Positions 48,966-61,600 of a stretch of 64,000 nt of DNA are shown piece by piece. The stretch covers positions 139,330,885-139,394,884 of the forward strand of contig NC_053038.3 of NCBI RefSeq assembly GCF_002575655.3. Direction: 5' to 3'. The position numbers were made by a program, and so were the translations under genes. Within the stretch, counting starts at the first letter, position 1; each line of letters opens with the position of its first letter. Below the pieces are notes generated by a model. That model worked only from the letters and a program-made list of their open reading frames with translations, ran no database searches and was not told the origin of the DNA. The DNA is from Aegilops tauschii subsp. strangulata (lineage: Eukaryota > Streptophyta > Magnoliopsida > Poales > Poaceae).

Positions 48966-50478
48966 CTCAAGTGTAATAAGGCCGAAGTTGAGCTATGTTC
49001 CACGGCCGACGGGTCTCTTCCTCCAACTTTCATGAATCCTTATGCTCCCGAACGTCAATAAGGTAGTATGACCCGTTGTGCAAGTTCTTGCTGACCACAA
49101 AGGGCCCTTCCCAAGGCGGGGATAGCTTGTGCGCATGTGGTTGATCCTGGATGAGCCGGAGCACCAGATCACCTTCCTGGAAGACCCGGGACTTAACCCG
49201 GCGACTGTGATAACGGCGCAGGTCTTGTTGGTAAATCGCTGAGCGAGCTGCTGCCACATCACGCTGCTCGTCCAACAAGTCAAGAGCATCTTGGCGCGCC
49301 TGCTCATTATCCGCCTCAACATAAGCCGCCACTCGAGGCGAGTCATGACGGATGTCACTGGGGAGGACTGCTTCCGGTCCATAAACCATGAAGAAAGGCG
49401 TGTAACCCGTAGACCTGTTAGGAGTAGTATTGATGCTCCATAACACGGAGGGTAGCTCCTCCACCCAACAACCCGGCGTCCGTTGCAAAGGGACCAAAAG
49501 CCGGGGCTTAATGCCCTTCAAGATCACCTGATTAGCTCTCTCAGCTTGACCATTGGATTGAGGATGAGCCACTCATGAAACATCAAGTCGAATATGCTCT
49601 CGTTGACAAAACTCCTCCATAGTGCCCTTAGATAGATTGGTGCCATTGTCAGTTATAATGCTGTGTGGAAAGCCAAAGCAAAATATCACCCTTTTCATGA
49701 ACTGAACCGCCATGGCTGCGTCACACTTGCTAACTGGCTCTGCTTCAACCCACTTTGTGAACTCATCAACTGCGACCAAGAGGTGGGTCTTCTTGTCCTT
49801 GGACCTTTTAAAAGGCCCAACCATATCAAGCCCCCAGACCGCAAATGGCCAAGTGATTGGTATCATCCTCAGCTCCTGGGCCGGCACATGAGCCCGTCGC
49901 GAGAACCTCTGGTAACCATCACATTTACTGACCAAGTCCTCCGCATCAGCATGAGCCGTCAGCCAATAAAAACCACGACGGAAAGCCTTGGCCACAAGGG
50001 ATTTTGAGCCAGCATGATGGCCACAATCTCCTTCGTGAATCTCACGTAAGATTTCTTGACCCTCTTTAGGGGAAACACAACGCTGGATCACTCCCGTAAC
50101 ACTACGGCGGTGCAACTCACCATTGATAACAACCATTGACTTAGACCGCCGGGTTATTTGTCTGGCCAAAGTTTCGTCCTCAGGCAAATCTCCCCGGGTC
50201 ATGTAAGCCAAGTATGGCACCGTCCAGTCCGGGGTGATGTGGAGAGCCGCCACCAACTGTGCCTCCGGGTCAGGGACAGCCAAGTCTTCCTCTGTAGGTA
50301 CCTTAACGGAAGGGTTATGCAAGATGTCCAGGAAAGTATTAGGCGGCACCGGTTTTCGCTGAGAGCCCAGCCGGCTTAATGCATCCGCTGCCTCGTTCTT
50401 CCTGCGATCGATGTGCTCTACTTGGTAACCCTGAAAGTGTCCAGCAATGGCATCAACTTCACGGTGATAAGCCGCCAT
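48966..50478 (-). pseudogene. pol: I integrase, broken by stops
   Basis: On minus, end of the second RNase H (DRRKNEAADALSRLGS) into integrase: zinc region (HEGDCGHHAGSKSLVAKAF, SKCDGYQRF; the final Cys of the usual CDGC is Tyr), catalytic Asp in WGLDMVGPF, Asp in SIITDNGTNLSKG, Glu in NGQAERANQ, then a C-terminal domain ending LRPYYT at 48966-48968. A TGA at 49573-49575 (TCA to TGA) splits the core, and a TGA at 49030-49032 (CGA to TGA) cuts the C-terminus. This enzyme would join the DNA copy to the genome; it is not functional here. Confidence 0.85.
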
Positions 50479-52168
50479 GAGAGGGTCCTTAGAATCCTAC
50501 TTGCCTGATACTTGTTGAGCCACTAAGTCTGAGTCGCCGAAGCACCTTACCCGGCTCAAGCTCATCTCCTTAGCCATCCGAAGACCATGGAGCAAGGCCT
50601 CGTACTCAGCCGCATTGTTAGTGCAAGGAAACATCAACCGTAGCACATAATGGAACTTGTCACCTTTAGGGGAAGCCAATACAACTCCAGCCCCGAGCCC
50701 TCCAATTGCCTAGACCCATCGAAGTGAATAGTCCAATATGTATTATCCGGCTATTCCTCGGGCACTTGTAGCTCTGTCCAATCGTTGATGAAATCCACCA
50801 AAGCTTGAGATTTAACAGCCGTGCGTGGTACGTATTTTAGACCATGAGGCCCGAGCTCTATAGCCCACTTAGCCGCTCTCCCTGTGGCTTCTCTGTTTTG
50901 GATGATATCTCCAAGGGGAGCAGAACTAACCACAGTGATAGGGTGACCCTGGAAATAATGCTTAAGCTTCCGGCTTGCCATGAACACACCATAAACAAGC
51001 TTCTGCCAATGTGGATACCGCTGTCTGGACTCGATGAGCACTTCCCTGACATAATAAACCGGCCGCTGAACCAGATGCTCCTTACCCTCTTCCTTGCGCT
51101 CCACCACCACAGCCACACTGACGGCCCATGTGTTAGCAGCTACATACAGCAATAAAGCCTCCTTGTCAACCGGAGCAGCAAGGACTGGGGGCTCTGCCAG
51201 CTATCTCTTCAAATCCTCAAAAGCAGTATTAGCAGCATCATTCCAGACAAAGTCATCAGTTTCTTCATCAACTAGTACAATGGCATGGCCTTCTCACCCA
51301 AACGGCTTATAAACCGGCTTAAAGCAGCAATACGACCCGCCAGGCGCTGGACGTCGTTTATAGACGCCGGCTTAGCCAGAGAGGTGATTGCCTTGATCTT
51401 CTCCGGGTTAGCTTCAATGCCTCTGTTAGAAACCAAGAAACCCAAGAGCTTGCCTGCACGAACACCAGAAACACACTTGGCCGGGTTAAGCATCATTTTG
51501 TAGACCCGGAGATTATCAAAGGTTTCCCTCAGATCATCTATCAAGGTTTCCTTCTCCCTGGACTTAACCACAATATCATCCACATAGGCATGAACATTGC
51601 GCCCAATCTGGTTATGAAGACAGTTCTGCACGCAACGCTGATAAGTCGCCTGTGCACTCTTGAGTCCAAAAGGCATAGACACATAACAGAAGGCTCCAAA
51701 GGGAGTGATGAACACCGTCTTCTCCTGGTCCTTAACTGCCATTTTAATCTGATGGTATCCAGAATAAGCATCCAAGAAACTTAAGCGCTCGCAACCCGCC
51801 GTAGCATCAATGATTTGATCAATACGGGGAAGGGCAAAAGGATCAGCCGGACATGCTTTGTTTAAGTCCGTGTAGTCCACACACATCCGCCAGGTGCCAT
51901 TCTTCTTGAACACGAGCACCGGGTTAGCTATCCACTCTGGGTGAAAGACTTCAACAATAAACCCGGCCGCCAAAAGCCGGGCCACCTCTTCACCAATGGC
52001 TTTCCGCCTCTCTTCATTAAACTGCCGAAGGAATTTCCTGACCGGCTTAAATTTCGGATCAACATTGAGAGTGTGCTCAGCGAGTTCTCTAGGTACACCT
52101 GGCATGTCAGAAGGCTTCCATGCAAAGATGTCCCTGTTCTCACAGATGAACTCGATGAGCGCGCTTTC
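50479..52168 (-). pseudogene. pol: I reverse transcriptase and two RNase H domains, broken
   Basis: RT is open from 52168 to 51272 with FLDAYSGYHQIKM and AYVDDIVVKS. Then TAG codons (51272-51274 and near 51204) and a frameshift interrupt the start of the first RNase H. Its body is open at 51152-50751. A TAG at 50751-50753, a frameshift near 50700 and a TAG at 50497-50499 (TGG to TAG) break the second, archaeal-type RNase H (CFGDSDLVAQQ). Most stops look like C-to-T or G-to-A changes. Confidence 0.82.
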
Positions 52169-55100
52169 CTATTTCGAATCCAAATTGGCACTGGTGCTAA
52201 ACTGCTGAGATTTGTCACCTGGAACAAAATCAACAAGTTCAGTCTCATTAGCCGACTTAAATTTCATTGCCGGCTCATGCTCCGTAGTCGGCTTTTTCAG
52301 AGAGGTCATATCTGTTGGGTCAACATTGTCCTTGTAAAATTTCAACTCCTCTGTTGCACAAACAGATTCTGCATAAGCCGCATCGCCTTCCTCACACTCC
52401 AAGGCCACTTTCCGGCTGCCATGAACCATGATGGTCCCATTGTGACCCGGCATCTTAAGCTGCAAATACGCGTAACACGGCCGTGCCATGAATTTGGCGT
52501 AAGCCGGCCGCCCAAATATGGCATGATACAGACTTCTTATCTTGACCACCTCAAAGGTCAATTTTTCCACCCTGTAGTTGTACTCCTCTCCAAAGGCCAC
52601 TTCCAACTCGATCTTGCCAGCTGGATAAGCCGACTTACCAGGCACCACACCATGGAAAATAGTGTTGGACTGGCTGAGGTTCTTATCAATCAACCCCATA
52701 CGACGGAAAGTCTCATAATAGAGGATGTTGATGCTGCTGCCTCCATCCATGAGCACCTTAGTGAACTTATATCCTCCCACCTGAGGAGCCACCACCAAGG
52801 CCAAGTGACCCGGATTATCAACTCGGGGAGGGTGATCCTCCCTACTCCACACAATAGGCTGCTCAGACCATCTTAAATAGCGTGGAACCGCCGGCTCAAC
52901 AGCATTCACAGCCCTCTTACGAAGCTTCTGATCTCGCTTACACAGACTGGTGGTAAATACGTGATACTGTCCACCGTTAAGCTGCTTCGGATTGGTCTGA
53001 TAACCCCCCTGCTGTTGTTGATGACCCTGGCAAGACTGCTGATTAAAGCCCCCTTGACCATTCTGAGGATTAGAATTTGAGCCACCGCCCGGGCCATGAA
53101 AACCGCCAGCGCCTGAGCCGCCGCCCGGGCCATTGTTGCCATTAAAGGCATTGGAGTTCTTAAAGGCCTTCATGATTGCGCAATCCTTCCATATATGAGT
53201 AGCTGGCTTCTCCCTAGAGCCATGCCTTGGACAAGGCTCATTCAACAGCTGTTCCAGCGTCGGGCCTGACCCGCCGGCTCGGGGAGGTGGCCTCCCCTTG
53301 CGTCGCTGGTTATTACCCTGTGAGCTGGCGTTGGCCACGAACTCTAGGCTGCCATCGTCCTTCCGCTTGCCACCTCCTTGGTTCCCCGGGTTATGCTGAG
53401 GACCCTTGCCATTGCCGTTCTTCTTTCCCTTCCCTGTCCTTTCATCATCTAAAGCGGGGTCCTTGGTACTATCAGAGTCGGCGTACTTGACGAGAGCCGC
53501 CATCAGCGTACCCATGTCATTGCAGTCGCGCTTAAGCCGCCCGAGTTTCATCTTCAGGGGCAGGAAACAACAATTTTGCTCCAACATTAAGACTGCAGAG
53601 CCGGCAACCATCTTATCAGATGAATGTATTATCTCTTTGACCCGGCGAACCCAATGTGTCGTAGACTCACCCTCCTGCTGTTTACAGTTAGTCAAATCCA
53701 CAATTGACATAGACTGCCTACAGGTATCTTTGAAGTTTTGGATGAACCAGGCTTTCAGCTCAGCCCAAGACCCGATGGAATTCGGTCGTAGCCCTTTCAA
53801 CCAAGTGCGGGCAGTCCCATCTAACATCATGGTGAAGTACTTAGCCATCGCCGCTTCACTGACCTCCAGCAATTCCATGGCCATCTCATAACTCTCGATC
53901 CAGGCTCCGGGTTGTAAATCAGCTGTGTAATTAGGCACCTTCCTAGGCCCTTTGAAGTCCTTCGGTAGACATTCATTGCGGAGAGCCCGCACTAAACAAG
54001 GGACACCTCTAGTCCTCGTAGGGATACCCACGTCGACGGAAGTCGTCGGATAAGCCGGGGGTGTCTGGTAAGCCGTCAACTGAGGCACCTGCTCCGCTTC
54101 TTGCCGTGCTCTGTCTTGGTCTGTTGCGTGAAAAGCTCCGTTATGACCCGGGCTATGGCCAGGTGGCACGTCAAGGCGTCGGACATTACTTGAGCCGGTC
54201 GCCGAAACCATGTGTCTGCTATAACTCGGGCTCCGGCCTGGACGAGGGGTCGAATGGATCCTGTCCCGGCTGTAAGAGTACGCCTCTTGCTGCGCTAGAG
54301 CTGTCTGAAGGAGCTCCCTGACCCGGCGGGTTTCAACCGCCGTTGGAGAATCGCCATCAATTGGGAGAGCCGCCAGCCGTGCCGCCGCGGCGACCATGTT
54401 TTCCAGCGGGTTGGCATAATGACCCGGTGGTATTGGCACATACTGAGGCGGGGCAGGGTTCAGCCGGGGAGGCCCCATCACTTGTGGCTGGATAGGTGTC
54501 CCAGCCCCGGGCACTATGATCACTGGCGGGTTACTAGACCCTGCACCTGGCGTGTTGAAGAGGTTTCGAGGATCGTAGACCGGAGGGAGTCGAGATTGGG
54601 CCTTTTGATGTCTCCTTCTCATGACCTCATTGGACGCGTTCTGATCCATCGTGAGCCGGAAGGACTGCGCCTGAATCAACTGCGTCTGGGCATCGAGAGC
54701 CGCCCTCTCCGCAGCCATCCTGATCCCTTCCGCCGCCAGATCCTCCTTGGCTTTCACTAGATCTAACTTTAACTGCGCCACCTCCGCGTCGTGCTGAGCT
54801 TGATCCGCCGGGTCAACCGTGGCGGTCAACAGGGCCGTCATCTTGTCCGTGAGATCCATCAGCACTTGAGCCGGCGAGGGTACCGGGTTTCCTGACCCAG
54901 CGGCGGGGTTTTGAACAGGCTGTGCACCGGCCATGAATACTGTCGCCATCGGAACCACCCCTGAGCCTGCCATCTTGAAGTTGATACAACGAGTTTGACT
55001 CATCTGTGGACGACTCGCCGTCAGAGCCGGCGGCCGTCCCATCACCAGATCCAGATCCATCAGAGAGCCCTCCATGGACACATCCCACAAAAGCATGCTT

Positions 55101-55310
55101 CAAGGCAGGTAGGGCCCGGGTGGGTCGTGCGCGCTGAGCCGTCTCGATGAGATCGGCGCAGAGATCCGGCTCAGGGCCCGGCTCACCAATCTTGCCAATG
55201 AAGACATGAATTCCGCCGAAGGGGACCCGGTACCCGTACTCAATTGAGCCGGCGTCGGGCCCCCAGTTTGCATCGTCGATGTAGAGCTTGCCGCGACGAC
55301 TCTTGGTCAT
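52169..55310 (-). pseudogene. gag: I gag-protease, one frameshifting deletion
   Basis: Starts at ATG 55310 (MTKSRRGKLY); the upstream ATG used in O is GTG here. A 38-bp deletion relative to O near 54935-54941 shifts the frame. After it a 975-codon frame runs to 52169: coiled/Ala-rich region (KAKEDLAAEGIRMAAERAAL), Pro-rich linker, gag domain (about 53950-53430; TARTWLKGLRPNSIGSWAEL), knuckle-like C-x2-H-x8-H-x4-C at 53180-53233 (CPRHG ... HIWKDC), Gly/Gln-rich stretch, and protease with VLMDGGSSINILYYE. The frame ends in TAG 52169-52171 directly before RT, which is in the same frame. Confidence 0.82.
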
Positions 55311-55379
55311 CCGGCCCACAGCGTATCCCTTGAGCCCTTCGAAGCTGCCCTACAAGAACTCAAATCCACCGTGCGCTGG

Positions 55380-55398
55380 CCCCATGGTGGGCGCCAAC
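55380..55398 (-). other. I primer-binding site
   Basis: On minus GTTGGCGCCCACCATGGGG directly follows the 5' LTR, nearly identical to O. Confidence 0.7.
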
Positions 55399-55916
55399 TG
55401 TCGTGGAATTGTCACGGCAGATGTCCTCGTGCTAGGACTTAGTCGTGGAGCCATCGCAACTAGGAAGGTTAAAGGGGTTCAACGGGACAAGGAACATGGG
55501 GGTTATACTGGTTCGGCCCCTTACGGTGAAGGTAAAAGCCTACGTCCAGTTGAGGTGGTATTGCTTATGGTTTTGATGACCAGGGAGCTTGATTGCTATG
55601 CCTGGCTTTCGATGAGATCTTCCTTGTCCCTAAACCGCTGCCGGGTCGTCCCTTTATATAGAGAGGTTGATGCCCAGCAGCTCTCAGAGTCCCGGCCAGC
55701 TCATAAGAGTGTCCGGCTCGGACTCTCAACTATTCTTGCCTTACGCTACAAGTTCTACCATAATGGCGGTTGTAACTACGGGCCTTAAGCCATCTCCGGG
55801 TCTTAAGCCCATCTTTGGCCCGCCGTCTTCAAGCTTGGCACCGGGCTTCGTGCGATGACCATTATGAGTAACCCGGCCCCTCCTGGCGGGTGACTCTAAG
55901 GTTTATATCCTCAACA
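55399..55916 (-). repeat. I 5' LTR
   Basis: 518 bp, partner of 43004-43521. TATA box on minus at 55653-55660. Confidence 0.92.
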
Positions 55917-57298
55917 GGTTCCCAGCGTAAATTGGTTCCACCCAATGTCTTCCTGGATGCGCTGCATAATCCGTCCGTCAAGCTCCCTAGCGAAGAGGAT
56001 TTGGCTGTTCCTGATCCGGAGGCTCAGTTGGTGGCGGCTCCTCATGTTATCCCGGATTAGACGGTTCCGTATTTGGCGTATATGAACCGGGGCGAGTTAC
56101 CAAAGGATGAAACTTCGGCCAGACAGATAATCCGGCCGTCCAATGGAGAGTTACATCATTGTAGTGTGACAGGGGCATTTCAGCGTTGTGTATCTCCTGA
56201 AGAAGTCCGTGAAATTTTGCGTGAGATCCACGAGGGAGATTGTGGTCACCACGGCGGTTCAAAATCTCTGGTAGCTAAGGCGTTTCGTCACGGTTTCTAT
56301 TGGCTGACGGCTCATGCTGATGCTGAGGACTTAGTCAAAAGGTGTGATGGATGTAAAAAATTCTCACGACGCGCTAATGTACAAGCTCAGGAATTGAGGA
56401 TGATTCCAATCACTTGGCCATTTTCAACTTGGGGGCTGGATATGGTAGGGCCCTTTAAGCGATCCAAGGACAAGAAGACCCACCTTTTGGTGGCGGTTGA
56501 TAAGTTCACTAAGTGGGTGGAAGCAGAACCAGTCAGTAAATGTGATGCAGCTACGGCTGTTCAATTCATCAAAAAGGTGATTTTTCGGTTTGGCTTTCCA
56601 CACAGCATTATAACTGATAATTGTACCAATCTGTCCAAAGGTGCTATGAAGGAGTTCTGTCAATGTGAGCATATCCGGCTTGATGTATCATCAGTGGCTC
56701 ACCCCAGTCTAATGGTCAAGCAGAGAGAGCCAATCAAGAGATCTTGAGAGGCATCAAGCCCCGACTTATGGTCCCTTTGCAACGGACGCCGGGTTGTTGG
56801 GTTGAAGAGTTACCTTCTGTATTATGGAGCATCAATACCACGCCCAACAGATCCACGGGTTACACACCTTTTTTCATGGTTTATGGAGCGGAGGCGGTTC
56901 TCCCTAGTGACATCCGTCATGACTCGCCTCGTGTGGCGGCGTATGTTGAAGCTGACAATGAGAAGGCACGACAAGAAGCACTTGACCTGTTGGACGAGGA
57001 GCGTGACATTGCAGCAGCCCGGTCCGTGATTTATCAGCAAGATCTGCGTCGTTATCACAGCCGCCGGGTTAGAACCAGAACTTTTCAAGAAGGCGATCTG
57101 GTGCTCCGACTCATCCATGCTCAGACAGATATGCACAAGTTATCCCCGCCTTGGGAAGGACCCTTTGTGGTCAGCAAGAATCTACATAACGGGTCATACT
57201 ACCGTATAGATGTTCGAGAGCACAAAGACTCACGTAAATCGGAGGAGGAGACCCACCGGCCGTGGAATATTGCTCATCTTCGGCCTTACTACACCTGA
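55917..57298 (+). pseudogene. pol: O integrase, second half of pol
   Basis: Continues the O pol frame after I (QRKLVPPNVFLD). A TAG at 56058-56060 stands where I has Trp. Zinc region: HEGDCGHHGGSKSLVAKAF and KRCDGCKKF. Catalytic Asp in WGLDMVGPF and Asp in SIITDNCTNLSKG (Gly to Cys next to it). A 1-nt deletion near 56705 shifts the frame before the catalytic Glu (in the QAERANQ block). From 56744 the C-terminal domain is open to TGA 57298 (WNIAHLRPYYT). In an intact element this carries out integration. Confidence 0.85.
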
Positions 57299-58683
57299 GC
57301 CATAGGCTCTGCTTATGAACATAGTTATGACAATGTATATATTATGATCAATATAATAAACCGGAGCCTCAGCTAAAGCGGGGTCTCTATTGTTTTTCTT
57401 ATACCATGTGTGGTTACATGGGGGCTTCTGTCCATAAAGCGGCATCCGGTTTACACCTTGATTCAGCTTATAAAGCTTTATATAAAAATCACTTGGGGGC
57501 TTGGTTGTATTTGAACCATAGCGACACCTCTTGATCGGTGCAAAGCCACCAGAAAAATCAGTTGGGGGCTTGGTCGTATTCGAACCATATTCACACCTCT
57601 TGATTGGCTCAAAGCCAAATTAATTCGGGGCCAAAGAGAGTGTTGCAAAAGAACAACTCAAACATAGGCACCCACTGAGCACAGCTCAAAATATTGCTTG
57701 GGGATTCTTTGCTATCGCAATGAACAAAGAATGTACACTTGTAATAGGCTATCAAGCCACGGCTTGGAACCCTGGTGTATACACATAAAACCTGGGGTTA
57801 GCCTACCTTTTTAAGTAAGTCACTCCGCCCAGGTAAACCTGGTATGACCCGCCGAACTTTGACAAGTCAATCTGATAAGACCCTGAACTTGTCAAAGTTA
57901 AAATGATGATCGGTTAAGGATTGAGGACCATCTTAAAAGGCTTTGTGAAATGGTTTAACTCAGTAGCCTGGCAGCCCATGAAAAGCCTCGAATTTGGGGC
58001 CTGGCAGCCCGTGAAAAGCCTCGACTACAAGTTTTTTTTTCATATGCTTTTATTTGCCAAGTTTTTTCTCTTTTGATGACATTTATAATGTTCTGATAAA
58101 CTGGCGTTCATTAAACCTGGCTTGACTTTCAACTACAAGTTGTCAGTATCTGATCAGTCATAATCCAGAGATTATTAACCCGGTCTGGTTTTGACTATAA
58201 GTCGCCAGAATTGAATATGAATAAACCGGTGTTTATCATAACCCGGAACGGTTTTATCATAAACCGGCACAATATGACAGAAGATTAGGGTTATTACCCT
58301 CATTACAACAGTTGGTCAGCCAACATTATGAATCAAGGTCACAGGTATCAATTATTTTCATATTTTATTATCTTTTCACAAGCCTTGGTTATATACCCTA
58401 GATATATATATCTGGGCATCATGACCCGTCCGGCGGTAAACCGCCAGGACACAATCAACTTCTTGTGTGCAGGAATAGCTTGAGTAAATCGCTACGGATT
58501 ATGAACATTATATGTCTTAAGCATGGCGGATTAACAAGTGTCAGGCACAAATAAATATGCACGATGGCATAGCAGACCAAGTGTTTTAGCTAGCCTATTA
58601 CAAGGCGTTTCAGTGCCCAAGAGGATAATTGTTTCTCGACAAGCATTGCAGCACGTGGAAGGCTAAACCGGCCTCCGGATCAG
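57299..58683. repeat. O convergent spacer with short tandem repeats
   Basis: No gene. TTGGGGGCTTGGTYGTATTY repeats at 57493 and 57562 (69-bp period) with the same GTATTCGAACC core as in I, in the matching orientation relative to the element. A second tandem pair, CTGGCAGCCCATGAAAAGCC, is at 57968 and 58001 (33-bp period). An AT-rich stretch with a T tract follows. Confidence 0.7.
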
Positions 58684-61600
58684 GATTCCTCACCAGCTTG
58701 ATTTGACGGTTGTGGATCACCTTGCACCGGTTCATCATCCTCCTCTCTACCCAGTGGCTGGAAGTCAATGGTTGCCCAGTCGATCCCAGTTAGGGCCTGG
58801 AATACAACTTCATCGCTTATAGGGGTGGACGGTTCAATATCAGGGGCATATGTGTGCTTACAGATTGGCGGGATAAGATTTTGCCCTTCAGGGTTGGTGC
58901 AACAACCTGTTTGTTTTTGTCGTCATAACTCGCCTGGTAATATGAGAGTTCGGCCTCTTCGGCCAGTTGACAAGCCAGTGGACGTACTTCCCGGTTTATG
59001 GCTCGGAGGTCATCATTGCCAAATTCTGATCCGTCTTCTTTTAAGTTGGGATAGCCTTTAGCCACTTCTACCTGATCAAGGTTAGGCACCCATGCTTTTG
59101 CCCGGGTTAGTGCGGTCAGAGCACCCGCCCTTGCAGGAGACATCTTTAGCTCTTCTACCTGGGCAGGCAGCATAGACAAGCTTTCTAAGGTTTCCTTGAT
59201 TAAAGTGGGGGGAGGCTTGTTGTGTGAAGCGGTACAGATGATCTGTTGCGCGCCGGTATATAACTGCTCTATAAGAGTATAGGCAGCCTTCATCTTCTTC
59301 TGTATGTCAGAGCCGAGATGACTAATGCGAGTCCCTGCATAGTTACAAGCATCGGTAAACCGGCTTCGTATGGGATGATATGTTGAAAATGTGAAGCAAG
59401 GATGTTTACCAAACACAGCAGCCGCCATGGCATGTATCTGCCGCTTTATGCCAGTCAGCTCATCTACTACCGATTTAAGAGCTGCTTCTGCGTCCTCGGC
59501 TCTTTTTTGCAAAGCGGATTTTTCTGTGTCCCAATCCGCCCGCTCCTTGTTGAAACTCTCCTTTAGCTTTTCCATAGCGGCTAAAGTGTTGGTCAGCTCA
59601 TCCTTTGCATTGGAGGTTTCGGCTTGCTGGGACTTGATGTTTTCTTGCAGATCGGCGGTTTGAGATTCCTTTTTGCTCAGCTCAGCCTATAAGAAACAGA
59701 CATATTATGAGTTGACGGTACGTATTTGAAGTACCAAGTACATAACAAGTTATGGACCCGTCACTTGGGGGCTAATGCATATTTGCTTGTTCTCGGAAAT
59801 TTACAACTCCCAGCACAATACAAGTATTATTCTTAGCACATGGGGTCTAATGTATGTTTGCTCAAAGTACTAATATGGGAATTCTTCTACAATCCCGGTT
59901 CATCTTTATAAAGTTAAGCCGGCCCTTGGGGGCTACATCAGTGAAAGATACAGTATTGCAATTTTAAAGGACCGGTTCATCTTAAAAAGATAACCTGGTC
60001 CGTGAAGGCTAAGCATGCAAAAGTTAAGTTATTACTAAGTCCCGGTTTAGATTGATATCATAAACCGTCACTTGGGGGCTACCGGAGTTGTTATTTGGAA
60101 TTAAAAAGAGAAACAGTTGTGCAGAGTTGAGCATTAGTTACCTCGTATCGCTCTTTCATCAAGCTTACCGAACCGGCTTCATAGTCGCGGCTGGTGTACA
60201 GACGGTTCAAGAAGCCAGAGTGAATGTCTTGGGCATTAAGATGGGCATAGCTTGACAAATCGGTGTTCCATTTGCCTTTGCCCATAGCAAAAAGCTCATC
60301 TTTGGCGCTATGTTTGGATAAGGCGACCGGGTTGCCAGGAGCTGTGTGGCTGACGCCGGTAATCATAATGTCATCTTCTGTAACATCGGCAGCCTTCATT
60401 GGAATGGACAGTTTATCAGCAGTCTTGGTTGGACTAGTCGGTTTATCATCCGTGCGAGCCGGACTAGTCGGTTGGTCAGTGTGACCGGTGGTGTCAACTT
60501 CTACTTGTTCCATGACGAAGTCATAATCTTGTGGTGGCGGATCATCAAGCTGAGCGTCCGTGTTGGTCTCTACTGGATCTAGGGTTTTCTCTGGTTCAAT
60601 AACCACATTTTCGTTTGACGGTTTGTTTAACCGAGCCTTCTTGCTGGGTCTTGGCTTGGCACTGTGAAGAATAAATGTAAAGATCAATACGTCACATGAA
60701 CATAAGTATTAAGAACAAATTTAAGGCATAACTTACCCAGGAACTATCTTGAGGGCTGGAAGCTATGTGGTTGTTGACTCACTAGAAGATGAGTGAGGTG
60801 TTCCCTGATAATTCGAATCAGACGGATTAAGAGGCTGTCGGAAACAACCCGCCTTGGGGCAAGAAGTGTCAAGAGTATTAGAGACCTCTGATCGGCGTTT
60901 CCGAACCGGAGTGTTCGGTAAACCGGCGGAGGTAACTACCTAGCCACTGTGTCGGGTTGTGTAGCGAGCTTCGTGTTGCTGCATCTTCAAAAGAAAGTTT
61001 GGGTCCAAGTAAGCAAGGGGGTGAGAAAATTTTATTTTCCGGTTTGCTCGATGGATTTTCGGTGTTGGCAGAGGATCAGAACCTCAACGTCGTCAGCTTC
61101 GCTGCCTTCGGCATCGTCCTGATAAGGGTCATTGTCAATGGGATGTATGGAAAATGAACCATGAGAGTCAAGTTCTACCTCTGAGTCCGGATTAGCCAAA
61201 TCGGCATCAGCATTTGGCTCGGAAGACACAGTGGTCCTCTTCTTGGCAGGTTTTTTAACAACCTTGGTCTTCTGGCGAAGTGGCTTTGCTGGTTTATATT
61301 ATGGTTTTGCCGGTTTATCATGTGGTTATTTCTTCCAGAACGGATCATAACCCTGTCAAAGATGTACAAAATTTTGAGAGAATATTTGAAAGAAGCAAGT
61401 TAAAGAGCAAAAAGGTTATATGATCCTTACAGTTGGCGGTTTGTTGGAAACACAGAAAGGACATAATCCTGTGTGGCTACAGACAGCCTCCGGTTCATTC
61501 AGTATGTTTTTCACCGCGTCAGTAACTTCAGCGTCTGTAAGCTGAATATAAATGTGTCGCTGAGGGTCATTCAAACTCCCGGTGTATTCACACACTAAAC

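Larger units (their letters stand above)
43004..55916 (-). mobile_element. Element I: Tat-lineage Ty3/gypsy, minus orientation
   Basis: 12.9 kb with 518-bp LTRs at each end and GGTTC duplications. On minus: LTR, PBS, gag-protease, RT, RNase H pair, integrase, repeat spacer, antisense gene (on +), purine tract, LTR. Structurally complete but with several stops and frameshifts. It is the same family or a sister family of O, and lies inside O in the opposite direction. Confidence 0.93.
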
